Source: Cellulomonas pakistanensis (GTDB lineage: Bacteria > Actinomycetota > Actinomycetes > Actinomycetales > Cellulomonadaceae). Taken from it: DNA of 64,000 bases. Both the position numbers and the translations under genes were made by a program. The stretch lies in contig NZ_BONO01000022.1 in assembly GCF_016862755.1 (NCBI RefSeq), positions 16,055 through 80,054 on the forward strand, in the 5' to 3' direction. This document shows positions 51,237 through 60,310 of this stretch, in pieces (the first letter of the stretch is position 1; each line of letters starts with the position of its first letter). The notes beneath the pieces were generated by a model that was not told the origin of the DNA, did not search any database, and worked only from the letters and a program-made list of their open reading frames with translations.

Positions 51237-53485
51237 CCGTCCCCCACGACGCCGTCGTGCAGCCGCCGCCGTACCTGGACCAGGACCTCGGCACGTACGT
51301 CCCGGGCGCCGTCAAGAAGCTCGCGAAGCTGGGGCTGCACACCGTCGGCGACCTGCTGCGCTACTACCCCCGCCGGTGGAGCCGCTGGGGCGACCCGGCG
51401 ACCATCGGACACCTGAGCGTCGGGGAGCACGTGACGGTGGACGGCGTGGTCGACCGCTCGACGACGCGCACCATGCGCTCGCGAGGCGGCGTGATCCTCG
51501 AGGTGGTGGTGCGGAACGGGCCGCAGACCCTCCTGCTGACCTGGTTCGCCAAGCACGCCGGCGCGCTGCGGCACTTCGAGCAGCAGCTGAAGCCGGGCAC
51601 GGTCGGCCTGTTCTCCGGCGTCGTGAAGGAGTACCGCGGCCAGCTCCAGCTGCTGCACCCGGAGTTCGAGATCGACGACCCGATGTCGTTCGAGGACGAG
51701 GCCCAGCGCCTGATCGAGTCGCGACGGCCCCGGCCGGTCTACGGCCTGACCGCGGGCCTGCGGAACGAGACGGTGGTCTCCGCGGTCGAGATGGTGCGCC
51801 GCCTGCTCACCCCCGCCGACATCCCGGACCCGCTGCCCGACGAGGTCCGCGGCGGGATGCCGGGGATCGTGGACGCGCTCCAGGGGGTGCACCACCCCCT
51901 GGACGACACGGAGCGGGCCCGGGCGGTGGACCGGTTCCGGTTCGAGGAGGCGTTCGTCCTGCAGGCCGAGCTCGCGCGCCGCAAGGCCCGGTTCGCGGCG
52001 CAGGCGGCGGTGGCGCGGCCGCCGCGCGCGGGCGGCCTGCTGGACGCGTTCGACGCGCGGCTGCCGTTCGAGCTGACGGCGGGCCAGCGCGAGATCGGGG
52101 AGCTGCTCGCCCGGGAGCTCGCGGCGGGCAGCCCGATGCAGCGCCTGCTCCAGGGCGAGGTCGGGTCGGGCAAGACGGTGGTGGCGGCGCGGGCGATGCT
52201 CCAGGTGGTCGACGCCGGCGGCCAGGCGGCCCTGCTCGCGCCCACGGAGGTGCTCGCCGCGCAGCACGCCCGCACGCTGCAGACCCTGCTCGGCGACCTC
52301 GCCGAGGCGGGGATGCTCGGCGGCGCGGACGTCGCGACGCGCGTGACGCTGCTGACCGGCTCGCAGGGCTCGGCGGCCCGGCGCCGCGCGCTCGGCGAGA
52401 TCGCGGGCGGGGCGGCGGGGATCGTCGTCGGCACGCACGCGCTGCTGTCCGAGCACGTGCAGTTCGCCGACCTCGGCCTGGTGGTCGTGGACGAGCAGCA
52501 CCGGTTCGGGGTCGAGCAGCGGGACGTGCTGCGCGCCAAGGCGGGCGGGGTCCCGCACCTGCTGGTGATGACCGCGACGCCGATCCCGCGGACGGTGGCG
52601 ATGACGGTGTTCGGCGACCTGGAGACCTCCACGCTCCGCGAGGTCCCGCGGGGCCGCGCCGAGGTGGTCACGCACGTGGTGCCGGCCGACAAGCCGGCCT
52701 GGCTCGAGCGCACGTGGCAGCGGATCCGCGAGGAGGTGGACCGCGGCGGCCGCGCGTACGTGGTGTGCGCGCGCATCGACGGCGACGCGAAGAAGGCCGA
52801 CGTCGACGGCGCGGACCTGGTCTCGGACCTGCCCGCCGACGGGGACGCGGGCGCCGCACCGCCGCCGAGGCCGCTGCACGCCGTGCTGGAGGTCGCGGAG
52901 CAGCTGCGCGGCACGCCCGCGCTCCGCGGGGTCGCCGTGGGCGAGCTGCACGGCCGGATGTCCCCGGAGGAGAAGGACCGCGCGCTCGCGGACTTCACGT
53001 CCGGCGCGGTCCCGGTGCTCGTGTCGACGACGGTGATCGAGGTCGGCGTGGACGTGCCCGACGCGACGGTGATGGTGGTGCTCGACGCGGACCGGTTCGG
53101 CATCTCCCAGCTGCACCAGCTCCGCGGTCGCATCGGCCGCGGCGCGAGGCCCGGCGTGTGCCTGCTGGTCGCCGACGCCCCCGAGGGCACCGACGCGGCG
53201 ACCCGGCTCGGGAAGCTGGCGGAGACCCGCGACGGGTTCGAGCTGGCGGCGGTCGACCTGGAGCTGCGGCGCGAGGGCGACGTGCTGGGCGCGGCGCAGT
53301 CGGGGCGCGGGACGTCGCTGCGGATGCTGCGGGTGACGAAGGACGGCGACGTCATCGAGCGCGCCCGGGTCGCCGCCCGCGAGCTCGTGGCGGCCGACCC
53401 GGACCTGGCGGAGCACCCGGCGCTCGACGCCGCCATCCAGCAGATGCTGGCGGGGGAGCGCGAGGAGTACCTCGACCGCACCTGA
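51233..53485 (+). CDS. recG: ATP-dependent DNA helicase RecG
   Basis: 750 aa. N-terminal wedge domain with the OB fold (LHTVGDLLRYYPRRWSRWGDP, VTVDGVVDRSTTRTMRSRGGVILEVVV), helicase core with Walker A QGEVGSGKT near 307-314, DEQH box near 420-423 (VVDEQHRFGVEQR), TATPIPRT, GRIGRGARPGVCLL. Reverses and branch-migrates stalled forks. GTG coupled to the DhaL gene upstream, as in most actinobacteria. Confidence 0.97.
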   Translation: MTVPHDAVVQPPPYLDQDLGTYVPGAVKKLAKLGLHTVGDLLRYYPRRWSRWGDPATIGHLSVGEHVTVDGVVDRSTTRTMRSRGGVILEVVVRNGPQTLLLTWFAKHAGALRHFEQQLKPGTVGLFSGVVKEYRGQLQLLHPEFEIDDPMSFEDEAQRLIESRRPRPVYGLTAGLRNETVVSAVEMVRRLLTPADIPDPLPDEVRGGMPGIVDALQGVHHPLDDTERARAVDRFRFEEAFVLQAELARRKARFAAQAAVARPPRAGGLLDAFDARLPFELTAGQREIGELLARELAAGSPMQRLLQGEVGSGKTVVAARAMLQVVDAGGQAALLAPTEVLAAQHARTLQTLLGDLAEAGMLGGADVATRVTLLTGSQGSAARRRALGEIAGGAAGIVVGTHALLSEHVQFADLGLVVVDEQHRFGVEQRDVLRAKAGGVPHLLVMTATPIPRTVAMTVFGDLETSTLREVPRGRAEVVTHVVPADKPAWLERTWQRIREEVDRGGRAYVVCARIDGDAKKADVDGADLVSDLPADGDAGAAPPPRPLHAVLEVAEQLRGTPALRGVAVGELHGRMSPEEKDRALADFTSGAVPVLVSTTVIEVGVDVPDATVMVVLDADRFGISQLHQLRGRIGRGARPGVCLLVADAPEGTDAATRLGKLAETRDGFELAAVDLELRREGDVLGAAQSGRGTSLRMLRVTKDGDVIERARVAARELVAADPDLAEHPALDAAIQQMLAGEREEYLDRT

Positions 53486-53563
53486 CCGGCGTCGGGCCCC
53501 GGCGCCCGGACCCGGACGACGGTCCCGCCGGGCCGCCCCGTCGCGGTGCGTACGCTGCTCCGT

Positions 53564-54256
53564 GTGTCGAAGCAGCCCGTGATCCGTGCCGTCGACCTGC
53601 TCGTCGGCTACGGCGGGGAGCCCGTGTGCGCCCCGGTCTCGTTCACCCTCCCGCCCGGCAAAGCCCTCGCGCTGGTCGGCGCGAACGGCTCGGGCAAGTC
53701 GACCGTCCTGCGGGCCGTGCTCGGCCTGCTGGAGCCGGTGGGCGGCCGGGTCGAGGTGCTGGGCCGCGCCGTGGACGAGCGCGAGGTCGGCTTCCGCACC
53801 CGGGTGTCGAGCGTGCTGGACGACGACGCGTACTTCCCGGCGCTGACCGTCGCGGAGCACCTTTACCTGACGGCCCGCGGGCACGGCGTCGCCGGCGCGG
53901 ACGGGGTGGTGGACGAGCTGCTGGACGAGTTCGGCCTGACCGAGCACGCCGCGGCGCTCCCGGTCGCCCTGTCCTCGGGCCAGCGCCGCCGCCTGCTGCT
54001 CGCCGCCGGGCTGGTCCGGCCGCGGTCGCTGCTCGTGCTGGACGAGCCGGAGCAGCGCCTGGACGTCGCGATGCGCGACCACCTCGCGCAGCGCCTGGTC
54101 GACGAGAAGCGCGCGGGCGGCTCGGTGCTGCTCGCGACGCACGACCCCGAGCTGCTGCGCGCCGTCGCGGACCGCGCGGTGCTGGTCGCCGACGACCAGT
54201 CGCGGCTGCTCAGCACGGCCGACGCCGTCGAGGCGCTGCGGCCGGGCGTGCTGTGA
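53564..54256 (+). CDS. ABC transporter ATP-binding protein, partner of DUF6297 protein
   Basis: 230 aa. Walker A GANGSGKST, signature LSSGQRRRLLLA, Walker B LLVLDEPEQRLD, H-loop ATHD. The D-loop region EPEQRLD is unusual; the catalytic Glu is kept. GTG lies 7 nt after TACGCT (53551-53556), which decides the start. Overlaps the next gene by 4 bp. Substrate not known. Confidence 0.9.
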   Translation: MSKQPVIRAVDLLVGYGGEPVCAPVSFTLPPGKALALVGANGSGKSTVLRAVLGLLEPVGGRVEVLGRAVDEREVGFRTRVSSVLDDDAYFPALTVAEHLYLTARGHGVAGADGVVDELLDEFGLTEHAAALPVALSSGQRRRLLLAAGLVRPRSLLVLDEPEQRLDVAMRDHLAQRLVDEKRAGGSVLLATHDPELLRAVADRAVLVADDQSRLLSTADAVEALRPGVL

Positions 54257-55959
54257 GCGGGGCGCTCGTGCCGGCCGACGAGTTCGCCGCCGGCGCCGCG
54301 GACGTCTCGGGTGCGGAGGGCGCCGCCGGCCCCGCGGGCTGGGACGACGCGCCCGGGCCCGCCGTCGCCCCGGCCGCGGGCCGGACCCCGGTCCCCGGCG
54401 CCCGCTCGATCCGCCGGTACACCGCACGGGTCGCCCGCCGCCGGTCCGGCGCGGGCATCGGCGAGGTGCTCGGCGACGTCTACTACGCGGTCGTGATGAC
54501 GGCGATCGGCCTGGGCGTCGCGCTCGGGCTCGCGGGCCACCTGCGGACGACCCTCCCGCACGTCCCGGACCAGGCGCTGCGCTCGGGCATCAGCCTGCCG
54601 ACGGTCGTGGCGGTGGTCGCGGTCGTCGTGGCGGGCGTGGTGCTGTCCCTGAGCGCGCGGCTCGGCCCGGTCGGCGCGGGCGGCGCGGAGGCGACGTGGT
54701 GGCTCGGCACCCCGGTGGACCGCCGGGGGCTGCTCCGCCCTGCCTCGCTCCGGCTGCCGGTCGCGGCGGGCCTGGTCGGCGGGGTGGTGCTCGCGCTGCT
54801 GGACGGCGGGCTGCTCGCCGACCACGGCCTGGGCCACGTGCTCCGGCTGGGTGCCGGTGCCGCGCTGGTGTGCGCGGCGCTCGTGCTGCTCGCCGGGCAC
54901 CTGCAGAGCCGCGGCGTGCCGCGCCGGGCGACGGCGCTCGCGGGCGACGCGGTCATCGCCGCTGCGCCCGTCCTCGCGCTGGTGGCGGCGCTCGCGGGCT
55001 GGCGCGTCGCCGCGCTGCCGGACGTCGCGTGGTGGGTGCTCGTCGCCCTGGCCGCCGCGGTCGCCGGCGCGGGCTTCTGGCTGGACACCCGGCTCGGCCG
55101 GATCCGCGGCCGCGACCTCCGGGAGAGCGGGTCGGTGGCGTCGCAGGCCGCCGGCGCGCTGGTCTCCCTCGACTCGCGCGAGCTCGGCCGGGCGCTGTCC
55201 GACTCGGCCGCGCGCCCGCGCCGCCGCCGGGTGCGGCGGATGCGGCTGGTCCGCGGGCCGGTGTCGGCGGTCGTCGTCGCGGACCTGACCGTCCTGCTCC
55301 GCTCGCCGCGGCACCTCGTGCAGCTGGTGGTGTCGGCGCTGGTGCCGGTCGTCGTCGTGATCACGCCCCAGCTCGCCGGCGCGGTCGGCGTCGTCCTGGC
55401 GGTGCTGGTCAGCGGCTACGTCGGCATGCTGGCGACGGGGGAGGGCGCGCGCCGCGCGGAGATGGCGCCGGTCGTCGACCGGCTGCTGCCGCTGTCCGCG
55501 CAGGCGGTCCGCCGGGCCCGGCTGATCGTTCCGGGCGTCGCGATGCTGCTGTGGTCGGTGGCCTCGTTCGCGGCGGTCGGCCGCTGGGAGGGCGCCGTCG
55601 GCCCGTGGCTGCTGCTGGGCGTGGTGTCGGCGCCGGTGTGGGCGGCCGCCTCTCTGCGCGCCGCGTACCGGCCGTCGCCCAACTGGGAGGGACCGCTGGT
55701 CGCGACGCCGATGGGCGCGCTGCCCGGCGGCGTCGCGGCGGTGCTTGCCCGCGGACCGGACGTCGCGGTGCTGGGCATGGTGCCGGTGGTGCTCTCGGTG
55801 GCGCTGGGCACGGTGCTGCCGGTGGTCGTCGCGGTGCAGGCCGGGGTGTCGGCGATCGCGCTGGCCGTCGGGGCGAGCACCAGCACGAAGACGATGATGG
55901 ACCGGATGGCCGAGGCGACGGACGCGGCCGAGGCGGAGAAGAAGCGGGGGACCCGGTGA
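54253..55959 (+). CDS. DUF6297 family ABC-type membrane protein
   Basis: 568 aa. Long Ala/Pro-rich N-terminal tail (~55 residues), then about twelve hydrophobic segments in two lobes separated by a basic loop ([18 protein letters not shown]). Arrangement after an ABC ATPase, and between recG and rsmD, is the typical actinobacterial context of DUF6297. Likely a permease with the preceding ATPase; cargo unknown. Ends in a charged tail DAAEAEKKRGTR. Confidence 0.82.
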   Translation: MSGALVPADEFAAGAADVSGAEGAAGPAGWDDAPGPAVAPAAGRTPVPGARSIRRYTARVARRRSGAGIGEVLGDVYYAVVMTAIGLGVALGLAGHLRTTLPHVPDQALRSGISLPTVVAVVAVVVAGVVLSLSARLGPVGAGGAEATWWLGTPVDRRGLLRPASLRLPVAAGLVGGVVLALLDGGLLADHGLGHVLRLGAGAALVCAALVLLAGHLQSRGVPRRATALAGDAVIAAAPVLALVAALAGWRVAALPDVAWWVLVALAAAVAGAGFWLDTRLGRIRGRDLRESGSVASQAAGALVSLDSRELGRALSDSAARPRRRRVRRMRLVRGPVSAVVVADLTVLLRSPRHLVQLVVSALVPVVVVITPQLAGAVGVVLAVLVSGYVGMLATGEGARRAEMAPVVDRLLPLSAQAVRRARLIVPGVAMLLWSVASFAAVGRWEGAVGPWLLLGVVSAPVWAAASLRAAYRPSPNWEGPLVATPMGALPGGVAAVLARGPDVAVLGMVPVVLSVALGTVLPVVVAVQAGVSAIALAVGASTSTKTMMDRMAEATDAAEAEKKRGTR

Positions 55960-56576
55960 CGCGGATCGTGGCGGGCTCGGTCGGCGGGCGGACGCTCGCG
56001 GTGCCGCCGCAGGGCACGCGGCCGACGAGCGAGCGGGTGCGCGAGGCGCTGTTCTCACGGCTGGAGCACCTGGACGCGGTCGAGGGCGCGCGGGTGCTGG
56101 ACGGCTACGCCGGCTCGGGCGCGCTCGGGCTGGAGGCGGCCAGCCGCGGCGCGTCGCACGTGGTGCTCGTGGAGTGGGGCAGGGCCGCGGCGGAGGTGTG
56201 CAGGAAGAACGTCGCCGCGCTCGGCCTGCGCGACCGGGTCGACGTGGTCCGGGAGCGGGTCGAGAAGTTCGCCGCCCGGCCGGCCGCGGCGCCGTGGGAC
56301 CTGGTGCTGCTGGACCCGCCGTACGACGTCCCGGACGCCCAGCTCGCCGAGGTGCTGGCCGGGCTGGTGCCGGCGCTGACGGTCGAGTCGGTCGTCGTGG
56401 TCGAGCGGTCGACCCGCAGCGGCCCGCCGCACTGGCCGGCGGAGATGCACGGCTTCGACACCCGCACGTACGGCGACACCGCCGTGCACCTCGGCGCCCG
56501 CAGCCCGGTCGGCGACGAGCCGGGCGACCGCGCCGACGCGCCCGAGGAGCCCGCCGACGAGGAGTCGCCCGCCTGA
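55956..56576 (+). CDS. rsmD: 16S rRNA (guanine(966)-N(2))-methyltransferase RsmD
   Basis: 206 aa. RIVAGSVGGRTLAVPPQGTRPTSERVREALFSRLEHL (family N-terminus), VLDGYAGSGALGLEAASRGASHVVLVE, and catalytic LLDPPYDVPD (DPPY). Methylates G966 in the 30S subunit. GTG overlaps the DUF6297 stop. An acidic ~25-residue C-terminal tail follows the normal end. Confidence 0.94.
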   Translation: MTRIVAGSVGGRTLAVPPQGTRPTSERVREALFSRLEHLDAVEGARVLDGYAGSGALGLEAASRGASHVVLVEWGRAAAEVCRKNVAALGLRDRVDVVRERVEKFAARPAAAPWDLVLLDPPYDVPDAQLAEVLAGLVPALTVESVVVVERSTRSGPPHWPAEMHGFDTRTYGDTAVHLGARSPVGDEPGDRADAPEEPADEESPA

Positions 56577-56594
56577 CGGCGTAGATTCGGGCGC

Positions 56595-57098
56595 GTGGTT
56601 CTCGCGGTCTGCCCCGGCTCCTTCGACCCCGTCACGCTCGGCCACCTGGACGTGGTGCGCCGCGCTCGGCGGCTCGCGGACGAGGTGGTCGTGCTCGTCG
56701 CGCACAACGCCGCGAAGCGGCCCCTGCTCGACGTCGACGCCCGCGTGGCGCTGATCGAGGACGCGGTCGCCGACGTCCCGGGCGTGCGGGTCGCCGCCTC
56801 GGACGGGCTGCTGGCCGACGAGCTGCGGGCCCTCGGCGCCGACCTCGTGGTGAAGGGCCTGCGCGGCGGGGCCGACTTCGACGCGGAGCTGCCCATGGCG
56901 CTGATGAACCGGCACCTGTCGGGCGTCGAGACGGCGTTCGTCGTCGGGGACCCGGCGCTGTCCCACGTGGCCTCGTCGCTCGTGAAGGACGTGGCCCGGC
57001 ACGGCGGGCCGATCGACGACCTGGTGACCCCCGCGGTCGCCGCCGCGGTCCGCGCCGCCCTGAGCACCCCCACGACGACCGACGGGAGCCGAGCATGA
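56595..57098 (+). CDS. coaD: Phosphopantetheine adenylyltransferase
   Basis: 167 aa nucleotidyltransferase. PGSFDPVTLGHLDVV contains the TxGH motif; KGLRGGADFDAELPMALMNRHLSGVETAF and SLVKDVARHGG are CoaD motifs. Penultimate step of CoA synthesis. GTG lies 7 nt after TAGATT (56582-56587). Overlaps the next gene by 4 bp. Confidence 0.96.
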   Translation: MVLAVCPGSFDPVTLGHLDVVRRARRLADEVVVLVAHNAAKRPLLDVDARVALIEDAVADVPGVRVAASDGLLADELRALGADLVVKGLRGGADFDAELPMALMNRHLSGVETAFVVGDPALSHVASSLVKDVARHGGPIDDLVTPAVAAAVRAALSTPTTTDGSRA

Positions 57099-57595
57099 CC
57101 ACGGAGCCGACCGGACCCGCCGCGGCCCGCCACGAGGGCCTCACGGCCGTCCTCGACGCGCTGGAGCAGGCCGTGCAGGCCGCGCGCGCCGTCCCGATGT
57201 CCGCGTCCGTGCTCGTGAGCCGCGCGGAGCTGCTGGACCTCGTCGACCAGGCCCGCGCGGCGCTGCCCGCGCAGATCGGCCGGGCGGACGAGGTGCTGGC
57301 CGCCGCGGACGCCGAGCGGGCCGCCGCGCGCGCCGACGCCGAGCGGATCGAGGCCGCCGCCCGTCGCCGGGCCGCCGAGCTCGTCGAGCAGGAGTCCGTC
57401 GTCGCGCAGGCCACCGAGCGCGCCGCGGAGATCGTCCGGGACGCCGAGGAGACGGCCCGCGGGCTGCGCCGCGACGCGGACGACTACTGCGACCGCCGGC
57501 TCGCGGACTTCGAGATCGACCTGGGCAAGGTGCTGAGCCAGGTGCAGGCCGGGCGGGCGAAGCTCGCCGACCGGCTCGAGGACGGCGAGGCCTGA
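57095..57595 (+). CDS. Coiled-coil protein downstream of coaD
   Basis: 166 aa, ATG overlapping coaD stop. Residues ~60-150 are a long amphipathic coiled coil rich in Ala, Glu and Arg (AADAERAAARADAERIEAAARRRAAELVEQE, EIVRDAEETARGLRRDADDYCDRRLADFEID). No membrane segment, so not an ATP synthase b subunit despite the resemblance. Similar genes between coaD and DUF177 in actinobacteria have no assigned function; DivIVA-like scaffolding is possible. Confidence 0.8.
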   Translation: MTTEPTGPAAARHEGLTAVLDALEQAVQAARAVPMSASVLVSRAELLDLVDQARAALPAQIGRADEVLAAADAERAAARADAERIEAAARRRAAELVEQESVVAQATERAAEIVRDAEETARGLRRDADDYCDRRLADFEIDLGKVLSQVQAGRAKLADRLEDGEA

Positions 57596-57645
57596 CCGGC
57601 CCCCGCCGCGTCCGCGCGGTGTGACCCAGGCCGCCCGCCGGGCGA

Positions 57646-57675
57646 TTGGGCGCAGGGCGACCCGTGCCGTAAGAT
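57646..57675 (+). promoter_or_regulatory. Promoter of DUF177-rpmF-rnc operon
   Basis: TTGGGC (57646-57651) and TAAGAT (57670-57675) with an 18-bp spacer. Start expected near 57682, giving a ~55-nt leader before the GTG at 57738. Confidence 0.6.
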
Positions 57676-57737
57676 CGTCCGTTGGTCCTGCCGGTCACGT
57701 GCAGGGACCGAGACCCCTCACGACAGGAACAGGGACC

Positions 57738-58316
57738 GTGGAGCGCGCCAACCACCTCGATCCCCGCTCGCCGTTCGTGCTCGACACCCACGAGCTCGGC
57801 CGACGTCCGGGATCGATGCGTCGTGCCCACGCCACGGTGCCGGCTCCCGAGGACCTCGGCACCGACGTGATCGGCGTCCCCGTCGGCGACGACGTCGAGC
57901 TGGACCTCCAGCTCGAGGCCGTCATGGAGGGGGTGTTCGTGTCCGGCTCCGTGCGGGCCCGGGCGGTCGGGGAGTGCGTGCGCTGCCTGGACGAGGTCGT
58001 CGAGAACGTCGACGTCCGCGTGCAGGAGCTGTTCGTGTACCCCGGTCGCGCGGAGGCCGCGAAGGAGAGCGGGGACGACGAGGAGGACCTGCCGGAGCTG
58101 GACGGCGACCTGGTCGACGTCGAGCCCCTGGTTCGGGACGCGGTCGTGACTGCGCTACCGTTCCAGCCGTTGTGCCGGGACGACTGCCCCGGGCTGTGCT
58201 CCATCTGCGGGGCGCACCTCGCGGACGACCCGCAGCATTCCCATGAGACCCTTGACCCTCGGTGGGCCGCCCTCGGCAGCCTGCAGAGCACGCTTGACGA
58301 GAAGAGAGAGAGCTAG
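57738..58316 (+). CDS. YceD family (DUF177) protein
   Basis: 192 aa. SPFVLDTHELGRRPGSMRRAH, VFVSGSVRARAVGECVRCLDEVVENVDVRVQELFVYP and the C-terminal CRDDCPGLCSICGAHL bear the conserved Cys residues. DUF177/YceD is linked to 23S rRNA and ribosome assembly and usually precedes rpmF, as here (2-bp gap). GTG 57738 with AGGAACAGGGA upstream. Confidence 0.92.
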   Translation: MERANHLDPRSPFVLDTHELGRRPGSMRRAHATVPAPEDLGTDVIGVPVGDDVELDLQLEAVMEGVFVSGSVRARAVGECVRCLDEVVENVDVRVQELFVYPGRAEAAKESGDDEEDLPELDGDLVDVEPLVRDAVVTALPFQPLCRDDCPGLCSICGAHLADDPQHSHETLDPRWAALGSLQSTLDEKRES

Positions 58317-58318
58317 CC

Positions 58319-58513
58319 GTGGCTGTTCCGAAGCGCAAGATGTCGCGCAGCAACACCCGTGCGCGTCGGTCGCAGTGGAAGACCACTGCCACGACGCTCA
58401 GCACCTGCCCGCAGTGCAAGTCGGACATGCGCCCGCACCAGGCGTGCCCGACGTGCGGCGCCTACGCCGGTCGGCGCTACGCCGAGGCCATGCGCACCGA
58501 GCACGCCGTCTGA
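58319..58513 (+). CDS. rpmF: 50S ribosomal protein L32
   Basis: 64 aa. AVPKRKMSRSNTRARRSQWKTTATTLSTCPQC...CPTCGAYAGR has the four zinc-binding cysteines (CPQC and CPTC). GTG start 2 bp after the DUF177 stop, so translation is coupled. Uncommon detail: the L32 Zn-type is kept in this genome alongside Zn-type L28. Confidence 0.97.
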   Translation: MAVPKRKMSRSNTRARRSQWKTTATTLSTCPQCKSDMRPHQACPTCGAYAGRRYAEAMRTEHAV

Positions 58514-58566
58514 CGACGCGTCGCCGACCCGCCGCCCGGTGACACACCGGGCCGGCGGGTGATCGC

Positions 58567-59367
58567 ATGAGCACCACCGCAGCACAGCTCGCCCAGCAGC
58601 TCGGGGTCCACCTGGACCCCGAGCTGCTGGTGCTGGCACTCACGCACCGGTCGTTCGCCCACGAGGCGGGCGGCATCCCGACCAACGAGCGCCTGGAGTT
58701 CCTCGGGGACACCGTGCTCGGGCTGGTCGTCACCGAGGACCTGTACCGCCGGCACCCCTCGCAGTCCGAGGGCGAGCTCGCGAAGATGCGGGCCGCCACG
58801 GTCTCGCAGCGGGCGCTCGCCGAGGTCGCGCGGACGCTGGACCTCGGGTCCTACGTGCTGCTCGGCAAGGGCGAGCTCGCCACCGGCGGGCGGGACAAGG
58901 ACTCGATCCTGTCCGACACCCTCGAGGCGCTGTTCGGCGCCGTCTACCTGTCGCACGGGCTCGAGACGTCCCGCGAGATCGTCATGCGCCTGGTCGGCCC
59001 GCGGCTGGCCCAGGCGGCCGACCTCGGCGCCGGCCTGGACTGGAAGACGAGCCTCCAGGAGCTCACCGCGACGCTCGGCCTGGGCGCGCCCACCTACCAG
59101 GTGAGCAGCGCCGGCCCGGACCACGCGCGGGTGTTCACCGCGGACGCGGTGGTCGCCGGGGAGTCGCGCGGCACCGGCACCGGCACGGCCAAGAAGCTCG
59201 CCGAGCAGCGCGCGGCGGAGCTGGCGTACACGACGCTGCAGGCCGGCGTCGCCGCGGCCGTCCAGGTGGACGGCACGGACGTCGACGCGGACGGCACCGC
59301 CGCCGTGGCGCCCACGACCGCCGACGGCGTCCCCGCCGCCGCCCCCGCCGCCCCCGCCGCGGACTGA
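58567..59367 (+). CDS. rnc: Ribonuclease III
   Basis: 266 aa. N-terminal endonuclease domain with [16 protein letters not shown] signature and [17 protein letters not shown] (catalytic Glu/Asp), then a dsRBD (~155-230: [57 protein letters not shown]). The last ~36 residues (Ala/Asp/Thr/Pro) are a disordered extension beyond the usual length. Processes rRNA and dsRNA. Confidence 0.96.
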   Translation: MSTTAAQLAQQLGVHLDPELLVLALTHRSFAHEAGGIPTNERLEFLGDTVLGLVVTEDLYRRHPSQSEGELAKMRAATVSQRALAEVARTLDLGSYVLLGKGELATGGRDKDSILSDTLEALFGAVYLSHGLETSREIVMRLVGPRLAQAADLGAGLDWKTSLQELTATLGLGAPTYQVSSAGPDHARVFTADAVVAGESRGTGTGTAKKLAEQRAAELAYTTLQAGVAAAVQVDGTDVDADGTAAVAPTTADGVPAAAPAAPAAD

Positions 59368-59374
59368 CCCCGCC

Positions 59375-60298
59375 GTGCCCGAGCTGCCCGAGGTCGAGAC
59401 CGTCCGGGACGGCCTGGAGCGGCACGTCGTCGGCCGGACCGTGCGGTCCGCCGAGGTCCGCCGGCCCTACAGCGTCCGCCGGCACCTGGCGGGCCCCGAC
59501 GACCTCGCGGGGCGCCTGGCCGGCCGCACCCTGACCGCCGCGGTGCGCCGGGGCAAGTTCCTGTGGCTGCCGCTGGACCACCCCGGGGCGGTCGGCGCTA
59601 CGCCCGACGACGCCCTGCTGGCGCACCTCGGCATGAGCGGGCAGCTGCTCGTGCGCGGCACGCCCGCGGACGTCGAGCAGGGCGGCGCGCACACCCACCT
59701 GCGGGTGCGGCTGCACCTGGACGGCGGCGGCGCGCTCGACTTCGTGGACCAGCGCACGTTCGGGCACCTGTCGGTCGTCGACCTGGTGCCGACGCCGGAC
59801 GCCCGCCCGGGCGGTGCGGGGTCGCCGCTGCCGCTGGTGCCCGCGCCCGCGGCGCACATCGGCCGGGACCTGCTCGACCCGGCGACCGACCGGGACGCCG
59901 TGGCGCGGGCGATCCGGCGGCGGCGCACGCAGGTGAAGCGCGCGGTGCTCGACCAGGACGTGGTGTCCGGCGTCGGCAACATCTACGCCGACGAGGGCCT
60001 GTGGCGCGCGCGCGTGCACCCGGCGACGCCGACGGCCGACCTCGACCAGGCCACCGCGCTGCGCGTGCTCGACGGCGTCGCCGAGGTGATGACGGACGCG
60101 CTCGCCCAGGGCGGGACGAGCTTCGACGCGCTGTACGTCAACGTCAACGGGGCGTCCGGGTACTTCGACCGGTCGCTGGCCGTCTACGGGCAGGCGGGCG
60201 AGCCGTGCCCGCGCTGCGGGACCCCCGTGGTGCGCGAGCCGTTCATGAACCGCTCGTCGCACTTCTGCCCGGTGTGCCAACCGGCGCCGGCGGCCTGA
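59375..60298 (+). CDS. mutM: Formamidopyrimidine-DNA glycosylase
   Basis: 307 aa. Catalytic N-terminus [17 protein letters not shown] (P2, E3), K in [30 protein letters not shown]2TH region [18 protein letters not shown] and C-terminal zinc finger PCPRCGTPV...SHFCPVC. Removes 8-oxoguanine and FapyG with AP-lyase activity. GTG 7 bp after the rnc stop. End of the long rightward block. Confidence 0.97.
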   Translation: MPELPEVETVRDGLERHVVGRTVRSAEVRRPYSVRRHLAGPDDLAGRLAGRTLTAAVRRGKFLWLPLDHPGAVGATPDDALLAHLGMSGQLLVRGTPADVEQGGAHTHLRVRLHLDGGGALDFVDQRTFGHLSVVDLVPTPDARPGGAGSPLPLVPAPAAHIGRDLLDPATDRDAVARAIRRRRTQVKRAVLDQDVVSGVGNIYADEGLWRARVHPATPTADLDQATALRVLDGVAEVMTDALAQGGTSFDALYVNVNGASGYFDRSLAVYGQAGEPCPRCGTPVVREPFMNRSSHFCPVCQPAPAA

Positions 60299-60310
60299 CG
60301 GGGCGTCGGC

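Noticed and set aside
50069..54427. Very long open frame on the complement of the DhaL-recG-ABC region
   Set aside because: High G+C shadow frame: Arg/His/Pro/Ala-rich low complexity, no motif, and it opposes three well-supported genes. The same applies to long complement frames at 9167-12448 and 13301-16585.
57095..57595. ATP synthase b subunit
   Set aside because: Coiled coil resembles it, but there is no N-terminal membrane helix and no atp genes nearby.
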